A stretch of 64,000 bases of DNA. It comes from Myrica gale (Eukaryota; Streptophyta; Magnoliopsida; Fagales; Myricaceae). Both the position numbers and the translations under genes were made by a program. Where the stretch lies: the NCBI GenBank assembly GCA_963930655.1, contig OZ005620.1, positions 7,951,001 through 8,015,000 on the forward strand, written 5' to 3'. Positions within the stretch are counted from its first letter, which is position 1, and the number at the start of each line of letters is the position of its first letter. The notes below the pieces were generated by a model. It saw only the letters and a program-made list of their open reading frames with translations. It was not told where the DNA came from and did not search any database. Of this stretch, positions 11,279 through 23,805 are shown piece after piece.

Positions 11279-13007
11279 GTGATCTTTTTCTTAAATGAAA
11301 AAACTAAAAAGTTATATTGAATTTAGTTTGATTGGTACTGAAGAAAACAATGACTCAGACAAAAACATTAATATTTTGTACCAATTAATCATGTATATAT
11401 ATATTGATGGATGGAAATATTTTCTAATTTCCTGCATGAGTTGGATCATGTAATTCATAAAGAGATTGGCAAATCCTGCATTGATTGTTATAGGGTCCGT
11501 GCACTATCTTGTATTAATATAGACAACATTGAATTGTAAAACAGGCTAGCGTGTCTATTTCTTTCCGAATCAAACTGTCCAATTCAATCACTAGATTGAA
11601 TATGATCATGATCCTTTTATTAATTCACATGCACAAAATCACAAATATTTTTATCGACATGCATGACACTCATGTGAGTCTGTGACATATATAATCAACA
11701 TTATCATCACAAAATCAATATAAATTAGTATATTTTAAAAATATTTTTTTCGAATGATCTTGTTAAAATTAACCTCCGACGTACGGAAACACGTTGATAA
11801 GGTTTTTGAAACTAAAATTAGACCGCAGTGCTTCTCTCCATAACACTTATGTTCTACTGACAGTTATAACATACCAAAGTTAATGTGAAAGTAATTGATT
11901 ATGCTATATTATAAAAAATAAAATATATACTAAGGTTGGATTATTGTTTGAATATCGATTATATGATAAAAATAGGTCGTACGTGGACGGGGCATTTGAC
12001 TTGGGAATCAATACATTAATGATTAATGTCAGATTGTTCAATTAATTTTTTTTATCTTGTTTAGTAGTCCATCTAATTAACCTTGGTTAACAAATTTAAG
12101 TTTATTGGGTAATATTTTTATATACAGTGTAAAGAATTGACTTCTTCATTGATTTCATTCATAAATTCTATTAATCTTCTGTAAATATTTTTCTTTCTTC
12201 TTATTTATTTTTTTGTTTTACTTTCATTTACTTGTGACATGAATTATTTGTCTAACTTCATAATATCGATCGAGTAAATAAATATATGCAGACCCTATTT
12301 TCTTCATTCATTGTCAGGTTCTTTAGTGTATCATCTTCAGCATTTAAATAGGTACCAGGCACAACAATATCGATCACTGAATCGTCCAGTACCTAATCCT
12401 ACGAAAAAATGATGAAAAAGGGTGCATGCCGATATGCGTTCCTATGTGTATTAATTAGCCAGAGGTACATATATGATGGCCTGTACTATACGTACTACAA
12501 TATCAAAAAAGGATCAGTAGTGGCCGGACAATTTGTTAATCAAAGGACCATTAATTAGTACGTAGTATGATCATTAATTAATGTGTCAAAGTGCTTATCT
12601 TGATCAACACTGTTTTTAGTGATCACGATCGATATATACACTTCCTAACGTCCTTTTTCTTGTCCTTTCTGATCGCGGTATAATTAATTAATAAAGTCAA
12701 ATAATATAAAATGTGACCTTTTGGCCTTCAAATGTTACAGAAAAAGGGGTTACGATTAGCCGCGCGCCCACGTTCTAGAGGTCGCTTGTTGCATAAGTTG
12801 AACATATTATATACATATATACAATAAACTCTTCGCCACCCTCTAATTAAAAATCAACCGAAAGAGATACAAAACTGAATAAAAAAGAAAACCCGCTCTT
12901 TAAAAAATGGCTGATACAGTTCCGATATTGACTTTTAACAAATCAGTACTTGAGGTAAAACTTTAAACGATACGGTTCATGTGATCCATTTTTTAGACAT
13001 ACAAGTC
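11279..13007. other. AT-rich spacer, nothing recognised
   Basis: Long A+T-rich sequence with only short accidental open frames. No family feature was seen. Confidence 0.4.
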
Positions 13008-13015
13008 CATTCGCC

Positions 13016-16000
13016 TAGGAGTGTACAATTTTGGACAGAAACCTACCCAAATGGACCCGAAACCCTACTGGACCAGCCCGGTTCAGCTGTCGGCCCAAAA
13101 TTATCCAGGAATCGACTGGGTCGGTTTGACCCCAGAACCGTGGGCCGAATCGAACCGAGGGTATACTTGAAATTTCATTTATTATATATATATATATATT
13201 AATATTAAGTGGGGGATGAGACAACGTCGTCTTCCCCCACCCCTTTTACGTATTTCCAGAATCCCAGTTTCCCCTCGATGCCCTTTTCCCCTCTCCTTCA
13301 TAACCTTTTCTAAACCCTAGCCACCCTTTTCCCTTCTCCCGACGGGCTTACGTCGTCTCCCCCCCTCTCTCTCTCATGCCCCTTTCTTTCTCTCTCACAA
13401 CTCACGCTGCGTCAGCCTTCTCTCTTTCTCACAGTGTAAGTTTCCTCTCTCTCTAATTGATTTCGATTTTAAATCATGATTTGCTCATGCTGTGAAGTGT
13501 GATGGTAAGATTAAAGATTTAATTCATGATTTGGCTAGGTTGATTCTGGTTGAGAGCAGATCTGTTTTTAAGGTTGATTTAAGTTTATTTTTTTATTTGT
13601 TTAGGTTGTTTAATTTCTTAGTTGCTGGTTGTTGCTGTTTAATTTCTTAGTTGCTGTAAATTACTTAGGCCAAGTAAAATGACAATAATTTGTTTGAAAA
13701 GACGCTTTGTATTCAAGTATTATGGTACTCTATATGGTTACTTTTGTTCTAATTATGTAGTAATTGATTTTTTTAGCTATTAGTTCAATCCTCTGAACCT
13801 GAAATTGGCTTGACTAGTACTTGAAATAATGTCAACAAAAGTGTTGATAAAGGGAATTTGTTATAGGCATAGTTGTTGTTGCTGGAAATTCAAGAACACT
13901 AACAGATTGCTTTTGTATTGATTATAGTGTTGATATAAATTACTTAGTTGTTGTTGCTAGAAATTCAAGAACATTAACAGATTGTTGTAAATTGATTTTA
14001 GTGTTGTTGTAACTTTCCTCAAGTTGATTTTATATTATTGTTGAAGAGAATCAAATCAGGTTAGTATTTCACATTTCCCATTTTACTAAGTTACTGTTAG
14101 TTTATGTTAGAGATCGAAAGTTATGATTTTGTTGGTTCTGTGGAGATCGGAAGTTAGGGCTGATTTGATGTTAGATTTGGATGAATTTAGGGTTATGTTT
14201 GTTGGATGATTTGCTGATTTAATGTCGTTTGGATTGTTTAATGATTTTATATTGTTGGATTTTTTGTTAATTTGTGATTTTTATTTTTAATATGGTCTAG
14301 ATGGAAGAGACTCCAACAAGTACCCCTGATAATGAGACTCCCAAGAATGTGAATGATATTAAAGATGAGTTGTATGGGGTGCATATTGATCTTGGTGACG
14401 ATAACCTTAGAATTAATACTATCCCTACTAGTCAACCTTTTGCTAAAAGGAAAGAGTCTAGATATGCTTCATTTGTATGAGAACATTTTACAAGTGTTGA
14501 GGGTTTGCCTGCTCATTCACCTAAAGCTGCGTGTAACTATTGTGTGAAACAATATTTTGTCATTCTAAAAGAAATGGAACTTCATCGATGATAACTCACT
14601 TGGAGAATCAATGTTAAAAATACCCTTATCGGTTTGGGTGGTTGATAAAAATCAGCTCACACTGAGCTTTGATAAGAAACCTGAGAGGGAGGGGAATAGT
14701 TCTAGTTCTATGATCATGCATAGGTACAATGTTGAGGAGCTTCGACAAGCAATTGCTGAGTTTGTTATTGGTGATGAACACCCATTTAAAGTTGTTAAGG
14801 ATCGTTGGTTTAGGAGGCTTTTGAATAAGTTTGAACCTAGGAATTGTTAACGGTTGGTTTAGGAGCCTTTTAAAGTTGTTAACGGTTGTTAGGAATTGTT
14901 TTAAGATATACAATGTAGAAAAAGAAAAGTTGAAAAAAATCTTTGAAGTCACTTTCTAGTAGAGTTTGTTTCACTACCGACACTTGAACTTCTAATCATA
15001 ACTTGAATTACATGTACCCCACCGCACACTTCATTGGTGATGATTGGAAATTGCACAAGAGAATTATCAACGTTTGGTTGCTAATTACATATGAGATACA
15101 CTTGGGATGAATCTTGAGGCGTGTCTTCTTGAGTGGGGTATTGCTAGTAAGATTTTTACTGTCACGGTTGATAATGTCTTTTCACATGATATTGCATTTA
15201 AATTTTTGAAGAGGTGCTTGAAACCCAACATCGCCCTTGATGGACAATTTCTTCATATGAGGTGTTGTGCCCATATTTTGAACCTTGTAGAGAATGAGTG
15301 ACTGAAAGAATATGATGAGTCTATTATAAGGGTGCACAATGCAGTGAGGTATGTGAGATCTTCTCCAGCTAGGATGGATAAGTTTAAGAGATGTGCTGAA
15401 AAAGATAACGTAGAAGTAAGACTATGTTGTGTCTTGATGTTGCCACAAGATGAATTCTACTTATCTCTTGTTGGAGAAAGCAGAGAAATATGAAAAGGTG
15501 TTTGACCGGCTCCATGATGAGGATCCTCTATACAAAAGGCTACTTTACTGAAGGTGCCAATGAGTCACTGCATTTGAGACCTCCTCTATTTATGGATTGG
15601 GAGCAAGTTAGGATATTTGTTCAATTTTTGGAGTTGTTTTATGAGGCTACTATACAGTTTTTTGGGATCTTCGTATATGACTGCGAATGTCTACATTTAA
15701 GAGATTTGTATTATCTAGGAGAATATTTGTGACTTGTGTGAAATTGGTCATCATATTTTGAAAAATATGGCAACAAGTATGAAGAGAAAATATGATAAGT
15801 ATTGCTGGATCTCTTCCAAAATGAATATGTTGTTGTTTATTGCTATGGTTCTTGATCCAAGGTATAAGCTGACTACTTTAGAGCTTTGGTTCAAGCAAAA
15901 CTATCCAACTGAGGAGGGGGATGTAATGTTCGCCTTTATGAAAAATGTGTTTGACCGGTTGTGTGTGAAATATTATGATAAGTTTGGTATTGTTGAATCA

Positions 16001-16996
16001 GCACCTCAAGCTTCTCATCCTATGCATAATGTTGGGGTGGGTAATCAAACTCGCCTCAAAAAGTTGGCTCGCATCCTTGAAAGGCTTGAAAAGTCTATAT
16101 CTACGGGTGATGGAAAATCAGAGATGGAACAATATTTGAGTGATGGTTGTGAGGCAAGAGCCGAGGAATTCAATATTTTACAGTGATGGAATTCCAATGC
16201 ATCTAAGTATCATATTTTTGTTTGCATGGCTCGAAATGTTATGGCCATCTTAATTTCTACAGTATATAAATGGTCCGCTTTTAACATCGGAGGACGTATT
16301 CTAGACCCTTATCGAACTTCATTGGCTCCTTGAATAGTAAAGGCCCTCATATGTGCACAAAATTGGATAGAGGAAGACTCTATTGTTGATTCTGAGTTAC
16401 TTGAAAATGCAGATAAATATGAAGAAGAATGAGGTATACAATTTATATTTATGTATACTTAACTTACTTTGATTTGTTATTTGTTTTAGACAGTGGAGAT
16501 CCTTGGGTTGTCTGAGAAGTGCCCAGTTGACGATTAAATGTAATGGAAGTTGGAATATTCAAAGCTTGTTGTAATTTTAATTTGCTTGGTTGTTAATTGT
16601 TAACTTGTAACTTGTTAGGACTGGATGTTAAATAGGCCATTTGTTTTTCTTATTTTTTTAGTATGTTGTTAATTGTTATGTATTAGGACCCGAACAACCA
16701 ACAAAAAAGCATAAAAATTGAATTCAAAGTCTTAAATCGTTAAATATATGAAAAAAGGGCAAATTTGGGTCACCGAATGGGCTGAACAAATAAATATTTG
16801 GGCTTAAAAAATAAATTGAATTTGGGCCACCGAATGAGCTTAAAAAACAACCTGGTCGGCCCCCAACCTGGTCGGCCCGGTTGGTTCTCCCAACCGGCAG
16901 TTTGGCCGTCAGTTGGGAATTTATTAGAATCAAACCAGCTAGTTTGGCCCCCGGTTTAGGCCTAAAACCGAATCGATTGGTCGGTTTTCAGCCCTG
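13016..16996 (+). mobile_element. Decayed hAT transposon
   Basis: The left end begins TAGGAGTGTACAATTTTGG and the right end reads, in reverse complement, CAGGGCTGAAAACCGACC. Both ends are rich in the GGTCGGTTT and ACCGAAC words common near hAT termini. The flanks CATTCGCC (13008-13015) and CTTTCGTC (16997-17004) agree in 6 of 8 positions, consistent with an aged 8-bp duplication. A CT-rich tract (about 13365-13455) follows, then a fragmented BED-finger hAT transposase on the plus strand. It has the same architecture as the younger hAT at 28145-33747 but is strongly diverged, so it is an older insertion of a related family. Confidence 0.7.
14301..16537 (+). pseudogene. hAT transposase pseudogene
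   Basis: Starts at an ATG (METPTSTPDNETP). A BED-type finger follows (CNYCVKQ, then a THLENQC-like end), interrupted by an in-frame stop. Further pieces match hAT order: VEELRQAIAEFVIGDEHPF, TTDTW-like (about 14980), HMRCCAHILNL (about 15255), MDWEQVRIFVQFLELFYEAT (about 15592) and ILERLEKSISTG (about 16073). The C-terminal dimerisation region survives only as scrambled pieces (FNIGGRILDPYRTSLAP-like, about 16275-16335). A final exon after a TTTTAG acceptor may end with TAA at 16535-16537. Many stops and frame changes show that it cannot make a full transposase. The 150-residue open piece at 15734-16186 is a fragment, not a gene of its own. Confidence 0.75.
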
Positions 16997-17488
16997 CTTT
17001 CGTCCATTAAAAGTTAGTCCACTAACAAGGACAGGGTCCAGGATAGGCTATCTGACCCTGAAAATGGGTATCTCAACTCCTAACCCATGTCGATCGTCTG
17101 TTAGTTGGCTAACTTTTGGTTAACAAAATGATCTATATGCATGAGAAATTGGATCATATGGATTGTCTCGTTCAAAGTTGTATACCACATGACTCATTTG
17201 TTAAAAATCAATATCACAGAGACCGTAGTGGTTATAATTAAGCTTTAAAATTACCAGCTACCAATGCTCGATTTAAGAAAAAATGTGAAGATAACAATAA
17301 AACACTAGAAAAGCCCCAGCATTACGCAAGTTCTTGCACACACATATATATATAATTGTATTTTTTTTTTCAAAAAATTAAACACGGATACAAGAAATTT
17401 AAGAATAGAATTTTACCACAATTGTTTTCTCTTTCTCGGTATGATATTTGGCAACAACGAAAGTATAGAATTTTGAAAATTTTTCTTA
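16997..17488. other. Spacer between hAT and CACTA
   Basis: No feature was recognised apart from a short AT dinucleotide run near 17342-17354. Confidence 0.4.
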
Positions 17489-17509
17489 CACTACAAAAAA
17501 GGTTCTTTA

Positions 17510-17875
17510 GCGGCGGTCGCGATCGCCACTGTATTACCGACGTGGCAGGCTATAGTGGTGGTTTTTTAGACCGCTGGTGAAGACTTCGAGTCTATTGCAG
17601 TAGTCATTTAGCAGCGGTCGGAGCCGCCGCTATAGAACTTCGGTCTGCAGCAGCGATTCAGCTGCGGTCTAGACCGCCGTTGTAGAGCCTAAGTTATAGT
17701 GCGACGGTCATATAACAACGATTTAGACCGCTGCTGTAGACTCGAAATTCTAGAGCAGCGTTCTCGACCGCTGCTATATATCCGAAGTTCTATAGCAGCG
17801 GTCGTGGCCGCCACAATAAACCCGAAAATTATTAGCGGCGGTCATATAACGGCAGTCGCGACCGCCGCTAAAGAT
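17510..17875. repeat. Subterminal repeat array of the CACTA, left side
   Basis: Repeated words of the form TAGCGGCGGTC and GACCGCCGCTA, separated by 20-40 bases and often followed by TATAGA. Such arrays are the presumed binding sites for the element's own TNPA-like protein. Confidence 0.8.
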
Positions 17876-18103
17876 ACGAGGGTTTTTTTAAATAAATTTT
17901 TTTTTCGTCCAGCATTTAAAAACGACACTAACTCAGTATTAAAAAAATGTAATAGAAAAGTGTAATAAAACAAAATATATTTCATCATTGACTAAATAAC
18001 CATGTCTGTACAAGTTTTACAATAAACACAAATAAGTTATAAAAATTTCGCAGTGGTCTATAAACTAGCAAGTAATGATATTTAACAACAAATAACATTA
18101 ACT

Positions 18104-19520
18104 TTAATCTTTAGCAGCTTCAACACATCCACGATCACCATCTGCTCCAGCATTTGCACCATCTGTATTACCACCATCACCCTCACCATCAACATTGTCT
18201 GCAATTGCAATATTGCAAAATTTACAAACGATAATGACATTAACAAAGATAAAAATAAATAAATATGACCACAAGAATTTAGTGCACATTTACTATCAAA
18301 TTACTGGAAATCTTCATTTATGTTAGTATCTTACCATCAAACGTTTTCTGGCTTGCATGAGATGATCTATGAACTGATAGTGGTCCCTGGTTAGGATTGG
18401 GATTGACAACATTTTGGTTTTCACGTTGCTTATACAAAAGTTAAATAAACAATTAGCTAGGAAAATACGTAAATAGAATCAATAGTGATTATCTGAGGGT
18501 ATGTAACTAAAATTTCTACCGACGCTGTAGCCATCATTTGGATTGTAGATTGAAGCGATGTCATTGTAGACTCAATAGTCTTCATTCTATCCTGAATGTC
18601 CACTATTTGGTCGTTATTAGATGATGTAGGCTGAGTGGATATTCTGCTAGTGCTAGTAGGATGAGATGAAGGAGTCGGTCCTAGTCCAACGCTGCGAATG
18701 CGACCATGTCGTTCTGGACCAATCACTTGTGGATAGCGGTCAGATGGTGACCAACTGATGCTGCCACTCATTCTAGATTGGCTCAAGGCTTGTGAAATTG
18801 TTGGATCATTCACTTGAATCTCCTTCATTCGCCTCTGAAATAATAGAAAATACAGTTAAATTATGATTAGTCATTTGCATGTTCAAATAAAAAATTGAAT
18901 GTAATAGTGACATACTATTTTCTCTGCTACATCCGGATTCATTGGAGACCCGTCAGAACGTGAATGGACTGCTTTATATAGCTCTGCTCGATCAATTATA
19001 ACTTGTTTCTCTTTTTCCTGCATCACAGACACCATATGTAATGATGAAATTGTAAATTACTTATAACAATCCTAATAATAACAACTTGCTGAGCAAACAA
19101 AGTAATTTAGTACTATGTACCATCTCATGAGCATGTCGGCAACGCTTCGAGATCTTGCAGTGTGCACCGACGTTTGTAGTGATCGACTTTGTTTCCCTGC
19201 CAAACTTCGACACTACATTAATACTAAGACATTATATATTAATAATTAATATTACATTCATGAAATACATAATACAAAGAAATAATGGCATACCCGTCCT
19301 GCTTCAAAATACCAAAAATCTACTAACTTGTAAAATTGCTCCAAATTAACATCTGACTTTTCACATATTGAGGTGTAAAGGCCTCATTGAAATATTTAGC
19401 CTTCAAACTACATTTAAAGTTCCTCCATTTTTCACCCAAATCTTTGAGGAACCAATGTTTCACTACATCCCTCAATGGACCCTCGGGGATTGTAAATCGG
19501 TTCTGCAAAATATACCACAA
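18104..19520 (-). pseudogene. Ptta/En/Spm (TNPA-like) transposase gene, partial
   Basis: Minus-strand exons read in order: a stretch with RNRFTIPEGPLRDVVKHWF and LGEKWRNFKCSLK (19520-19330), one with EKQVIIDRAELYKAVHSR and DGSPMNPDVAEKI (about 19020-18905), and one with YPQVIGPERHGRIRSVGLG plus a Ser/Thr-rich and coiled-coil tail (about 18835-18457). The GPERxGRxRxxGLGPTPS signature is characteristic of the plant Ptta/En/Spm family. Compared with the copy at 61558-63531 the N-terminal part (the MTRKRF start and the GSIVHVPNQ region) is missing, and the remaining piece directly abuts TNP2 sequence at about 19546. A deletion therefore joined the two genes. Confidence 0.75.
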
Positions 19521-19545
19521 GATTTAGGTGCGTAAATTATTAAAC

Positions 19546-20834
19546 TTATACAGGAAAATCGTTAATCTTGCACATCAATGTGCCACGAATCTTAAACATA
19601 TCTTTCAAACCAATGTCATATGTATCTAACCCAACATCCCACAACTCTTTTAACTTAAATATCAAGGGCTCTAGATATACATCAATCTTGAAATAAGGAG
19701 ATTTAGGTATAGGAATAAGAACATTAGAGATGAATGTTTCATGCACATCCAAGGAGGCAAGTTATATGACACCAATATCACTGGCCACGTACTATAAGTA
19801 GTACTCATGTTCCCAAAAGGATTAAACTCATCCGCTGCTAACCCAAACCTGACATTACGTGGATCAGAAGCAAAATCAACATACTAAGAATCTAATGCCT
19901 TCCAAGCTAGACCATCGGCCGGATGCCTTAACAAACCATCATTTATTCGGCTATCACGATGTCATTTCATATGAGTAGCAGTTTTTGAGGACATGAATAA
20001 CCTCTGTAATCGTTGCTTTAAAAAAAACCACCGCAAATCCTTTACCGATTTTCTCTTGGATGATCCACCTTCCCTCTGTGACAAGTTATTTCCCTCCCCA
20101 TTGCCCTTCCATTTTGATGCTTCACACTTTGAACAAACTTCCACCTTCTCATTCTCATTCCAGAACAACATACAACCATTTGGACAAACAAGGATCTTTT
20201 CATATCCGAGGCTTAACTCCTTCGTATACTTTTTAACTTCATAAGTGTCCTTCGGCAATTTAGCACCTGCAGGAAACATATCACCCAGTGTTTGGAGTAA
20301 CCATGTAAAAGAGGTATTACTCCACCCTCCCATACACTTCAAATGATATAAATGTACAACAACAGTTAGCTTACTAAATTTTATGCACCCTTCATACAAA
20401 GGATCGTCGGCATCCTTAAGCATTTCATAAAATTTTGAAGTAGTATCATCAGGAGACATGACTCTTTCTTCTCATATATCATTAGCTTCTCTTTTCGGTT
20501 CACATGAAAATACCTCATGTAATAGTTCATGCATCCCAGTTGATGGTTGACACATTTGACTATCCTCCACAACAATAGATAGATTACTAGAAGATGTCCT
20601 ATCTTGCGATTCACCATACGCAAACCAATAGTTGTAACCCGGAGACATCCCATATTGGACCAAATGGTCATGTACTGTACATATGTTATACCTCTTGTAA
20701 TTGACGCACTTTACACAAGGGCAACAAATTCTCCCATCACTACCCATACTCTTAGATGCAAAACTTAGAAACTCATTGACTCCCAATACATATTCTCTTG
20801 TCCCGCGTTTCTTGTTCATCCAACTCTTGTCCAT
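19546..20834 (-). pseudogene. TNP2-type CACTA transposase pseudogene
   Basis: Read from 20834 downwards. MDKSWMNKKRGTREYVLGV to about 20590 is the transposase-associated N-terminal domain (CCPCVKCVNYKRY). DDPLYEGCIKFSKL and CPNGCMLFWNENE (20459-20000) begin the TNP2 domain. RINDGLLRHPADGLAWKAL, then SDPRNVRFGLAADEFNPFG, then STWPVILVSYNLPPWM continue it (about 19960-19760). DVYLEPLIFKLKELWDVG to INDFP (19680-19550) is where it stops. In-frame stops separate the first two domains and lie in the HMKWH-like and ALDS segments, and a frame change precedes 19752. The C-terminal half, including DUF4218/DUF4216-type regions, is deleted. Confidence 0.85.
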
Positions 20835-20934
20835 GACGGCAAATAAAAAACAATATGAAATCAAACAAATAAAATGTATGTATCATTTTAATGTTCGTCG
20901 CATGTTATCAAGATTTTGTTATAATCTAACATAA

Positions 20935-21067
20935 ATCAAAAAACAAACATTAACCAATAAAACTAACATTAAGTAATCACTATTCAACTTAGAGATCCCT
21001 CCGTAAAGAGGACTGGCTTCGTTATACCTCATGTTAGACCTCCAACGTCAGTGTAGAGGTATCCACC
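20935..21067. repeat. First copy of a tandem duplication, split by a hAT insertion
   Basis: The segment from AACATTAACCAATAAAAC to GTATCCACC is repeated with few changes at about 22860-22986. The unit continues after the hAT insertion (22778-22859) as CAGGAAGTGATCTTAAAAG and is repeated as CAGGAAGTGATCTCAAAAG from 22987. An ancestral tandem pair of about 200 bp therefore existed before the hAT landed in its first copy. Confidence 0.75.
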
Positions 21068-22777
21068 CGGGGTCCACCCCTGAAAAAAAAAATCATGTAT
21101 ATTTTTTTAAAAAAAATAAGTTGGCCTGGGCCGCCCTGGTTGGCCCAGGCCAACATAAGCCCGCCTGGATGATTAAAAAATGTGGACTGGGCCTGATCCC
21201 ATCAGGCCCAGGCTGCATTTTATTTTATTTTTTCAATTATTTGACATTTCCGGGTTTGACGTTCATTGTTATAGATATTGCGCTGCATTTGATGGGGGTT
21301 TGTCCAGAATTGGCTTTTACTCGAGACAGGAACAACTGCAGCCCCTTGTTCGCATTAGCACGTATGCCTGACAGGTTATTCCAGAGTGGAAATCAGCTTG
21401 GGCGTTGGAGACGGTGGTTCTACTCCCGTTAGTACCATTCTCTTTCCATTTGTGTTTCACAGGAATTTAATTTTTTTACCCCCATAAGTTTTGAAAGACA
21501 TAAATCTTTCCATCCATTTATCATAATTAGAAACATTAAAAAATTCAAAAAAATAAAATAAAAAATAACATGTAAATATAAAAAATTAAATATTTTCTAA
21601 ATAAAAATATAGAATTTATTGTATTTTCTATATGTGCTTGTTTTTTTACATTTTTTCTTTAAGGGGTATTTCGGTCAATCCACATCAATTTTTGTCTGAG
21701 GAAGTAAAAATTAAATTAAAAGTTATGGAATCTAATTTAAATTTTGGGCACAAATTAAATTACTATGATGTTTTTTCATATAAAGATTATATTAAAGTTA
21801 TGCAATCTAATAAAAAAATTATATCTCGTTTCAATACTTTAGATCATTTAGTCTTTATTTATTTATTTATTGGTTTTTAATTCTCATAACATTGTAGGTG
21901 ACACTCGCTGGGGTTCATACTACACCACAGTACTGCATCTCTTCACTATGTGGTTAGCAGTGTTGGACGTTCTTGAAAACATAAATGAGGATGGTACTTG
22001 CCCAGAACAAAGAGCCATGGCTAGGAGCTTAATGAATAAGATGCAAAGTTATGAATTTGCATTCACTATGCATTTGTTGAAGAAAATATTGTTAATGCTA
22101 TGGGTTTGGTTGGAGTTGTGAGGGAACGGTTGCATGAGTTGAGGGAGGAATGATGGGATAAATTTTTGGAAGAAGTAAAAACATTTTGTCTGAATAATTT
22201 TATCAATGTGCCCAATATGGAAGACATTATACCAACTCACTGTCGTTCGAGGCGTGGAGGGCAGATAATTACTTATTTACATTATTGATCGCGTGGTACT
22301 TAAAAATCAGCTTGACAACTACAATAGAAATGTTAGAAGAACTAATACTTTTTCTGGGCTTCAAGATATTGCAGCTCTTGCTGTGAAGATGGCTGAGACC
22401 AGAAAGATATTGGAGCTCTTACGACTGCAACCGTTGAGAGAGTGTTCTCTGCGATGAAAATTATCAAGACTAATTTGCGTAATAGGATGTGAGGTGATTG
22501 GATGAATGATTGCATGATAGTGTACATCGAGCCAGAAATTTTTGAAACTATTGAGAACGAAGTCATTTTGCAACGTTTTCAAAAGATGCACAACCGTAGG
22601 ATCCAATTGTCCCCTCTTAGTCGTAGTACATAGTACGGTATGTGTAATTCAATATTTTTTAATGTTTTGATATTGTAACGCTAAGACAATTTTTTACATT
22701 ACGTATGAAAAAAAAATTTCAGTCATTTTGCTTTAAAAGTTTGCCCGGGTTGGTTTTCATTCCTAGTTCAGCCACTG
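21068..22777 (+). mobile_element. hAT transposon nested in the CACTA
   Basis: TATCCACC stands on both sides (21060-21067 and 22778-22785), a perfect 8-bp duplication. The right end in reverse complement reads CAGTGGCTGAACTAGG, a common hAT tip. The left tip CGGGGTCCACCCCTG does not pair well with it, so the left end is altered. The interior includes GGCCCAGGCC-rich subterminal sequence (21121-21220) and a broken transposase in the forward direction. The duplicated unit continuing on the far side confirms the insertion point. Confidence 0.8.
21897..22620 (+). pseudogene. Fragment of a hAT transposase (TTF/HAT-dimer type)
   Basis: After a TTGTAG acceptor the frame reads DTRWGSYYTTVLHLFTMW, then VLDVLENINEDGTCPEQRA and MNKMQSYEFAFTMHLLKK. 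It then passes through frame changes and stops to pieces like FLEEVKTFCLNNFINVPNM and, near the end, RVFSAMKIIKTNLRNRM and VYIEPEIFETIENEVI. The order matches the C-terminal half of plant hAT proteins with a TTF-type finger and HAT dimerisation region. The N-terminal half is missing, so it is not functional. Confidence 0.75.
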
Positions 22778-22859
22778 TATCCACCAGGAAGTGATCTTAA
22801 AAGTTAACTAAAAATAAAGATAAAGATGTATCAACAAACAAACATTAAAAATAAATAAA

Positions 22860-23060
22860 AACCAAACATTAACCAACAAAACTAACATGAAGTAATCACT
22901 ATTCAACTTAGAGATCCCTCCGTAAAGAGGACTGACTTCATTACACCTCAGGTAAGACCTCCAACGTCAGTGTAGAGGTATCCACCAGGAAGTGATCTCA
23001 AAAGTTAACTAAAAATAAAGATAAACATATATCAACAAACAAACATAAAACATAAATAAA
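22860..23060. repeat. Second copy of the tandem duplication
   Basis: Intact second unit of the tandem pair described at 20935-21067, without an insertion. Confidence 0.7.
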
Positions 23061-23805
23061 AAAACAAACATTAAACAACACAAACCTTGTCCTCCAGTCT
23101 CCAACAAAAACCACAAAACCAACAACAGATAACAGTCACCCCTCCAATCTCCAATAAACTCCACAGAACCAACAACAAGTAATAGTTAGCTCTGCCCTCC
23201 GCCTTCCATCAACTCCCACAAACTCCAATCTCCAACAGAAACCAAATTACAAAAATAATAGTAATTGATGTTCGAGAGTCAAAATACCACTTACCTATGA
23301 AAGAGCAATTATTTATTAGCAAGTCACCTATCAACCCTCAATTAGGAACAAGAAGCAAATCTGAAAATGTATTTGAGTCAGTTTCTATAATGATTAAATA
23401 ACATGCTGATAAAGTCAAAATTACTTAAAAATAAATTAAAATACACATCGTTTCAAAATTGTCAAAATTTGCAAGGCTCCACGGATAACATGCAAGTTTT
23501 TAAAAATTAGGTGGAAATGGATAGCATGCAAGTTTTTAAAAATTAGGTGGAAGTTCCACTTTCAAAAAGGAGGAAAGCTGTTGACTCTTTTTTTCTTCTA
23601 TTTTTGCCGAAATTATTGGAAGTTTCTGAGTAGATTAGAAATTCAGCTGTGAATTGCACAAGATTTCTCAATCGAAGATTCAAAATCCTTTCATTTTACT
23701 GCGGAACTTTAATAAAGGAGAGTCGAGATGGAATTCTTTGATACACAGGGTAAAAAAGAGAGAAAGAAAGAAAAAAAGTTGAATCATCAGACACCATGTT
23801 CCTAC
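23061..23805 (-). other. CACTA interior, partly intron-like
   Basis: No recognised protein. On the minus strand this lies just downstream of the captured ligase exon and reads as its following intron. A short direct repeat (GCATGCAAGTTTTTAAAAATTAG type) lies at about 23488-23548. Confidence 0.35.

Noticed and set aside
17699-17965. 88-codon frame in the CACTA left end
   Set aside because: Translation of the subterminal repeat array.
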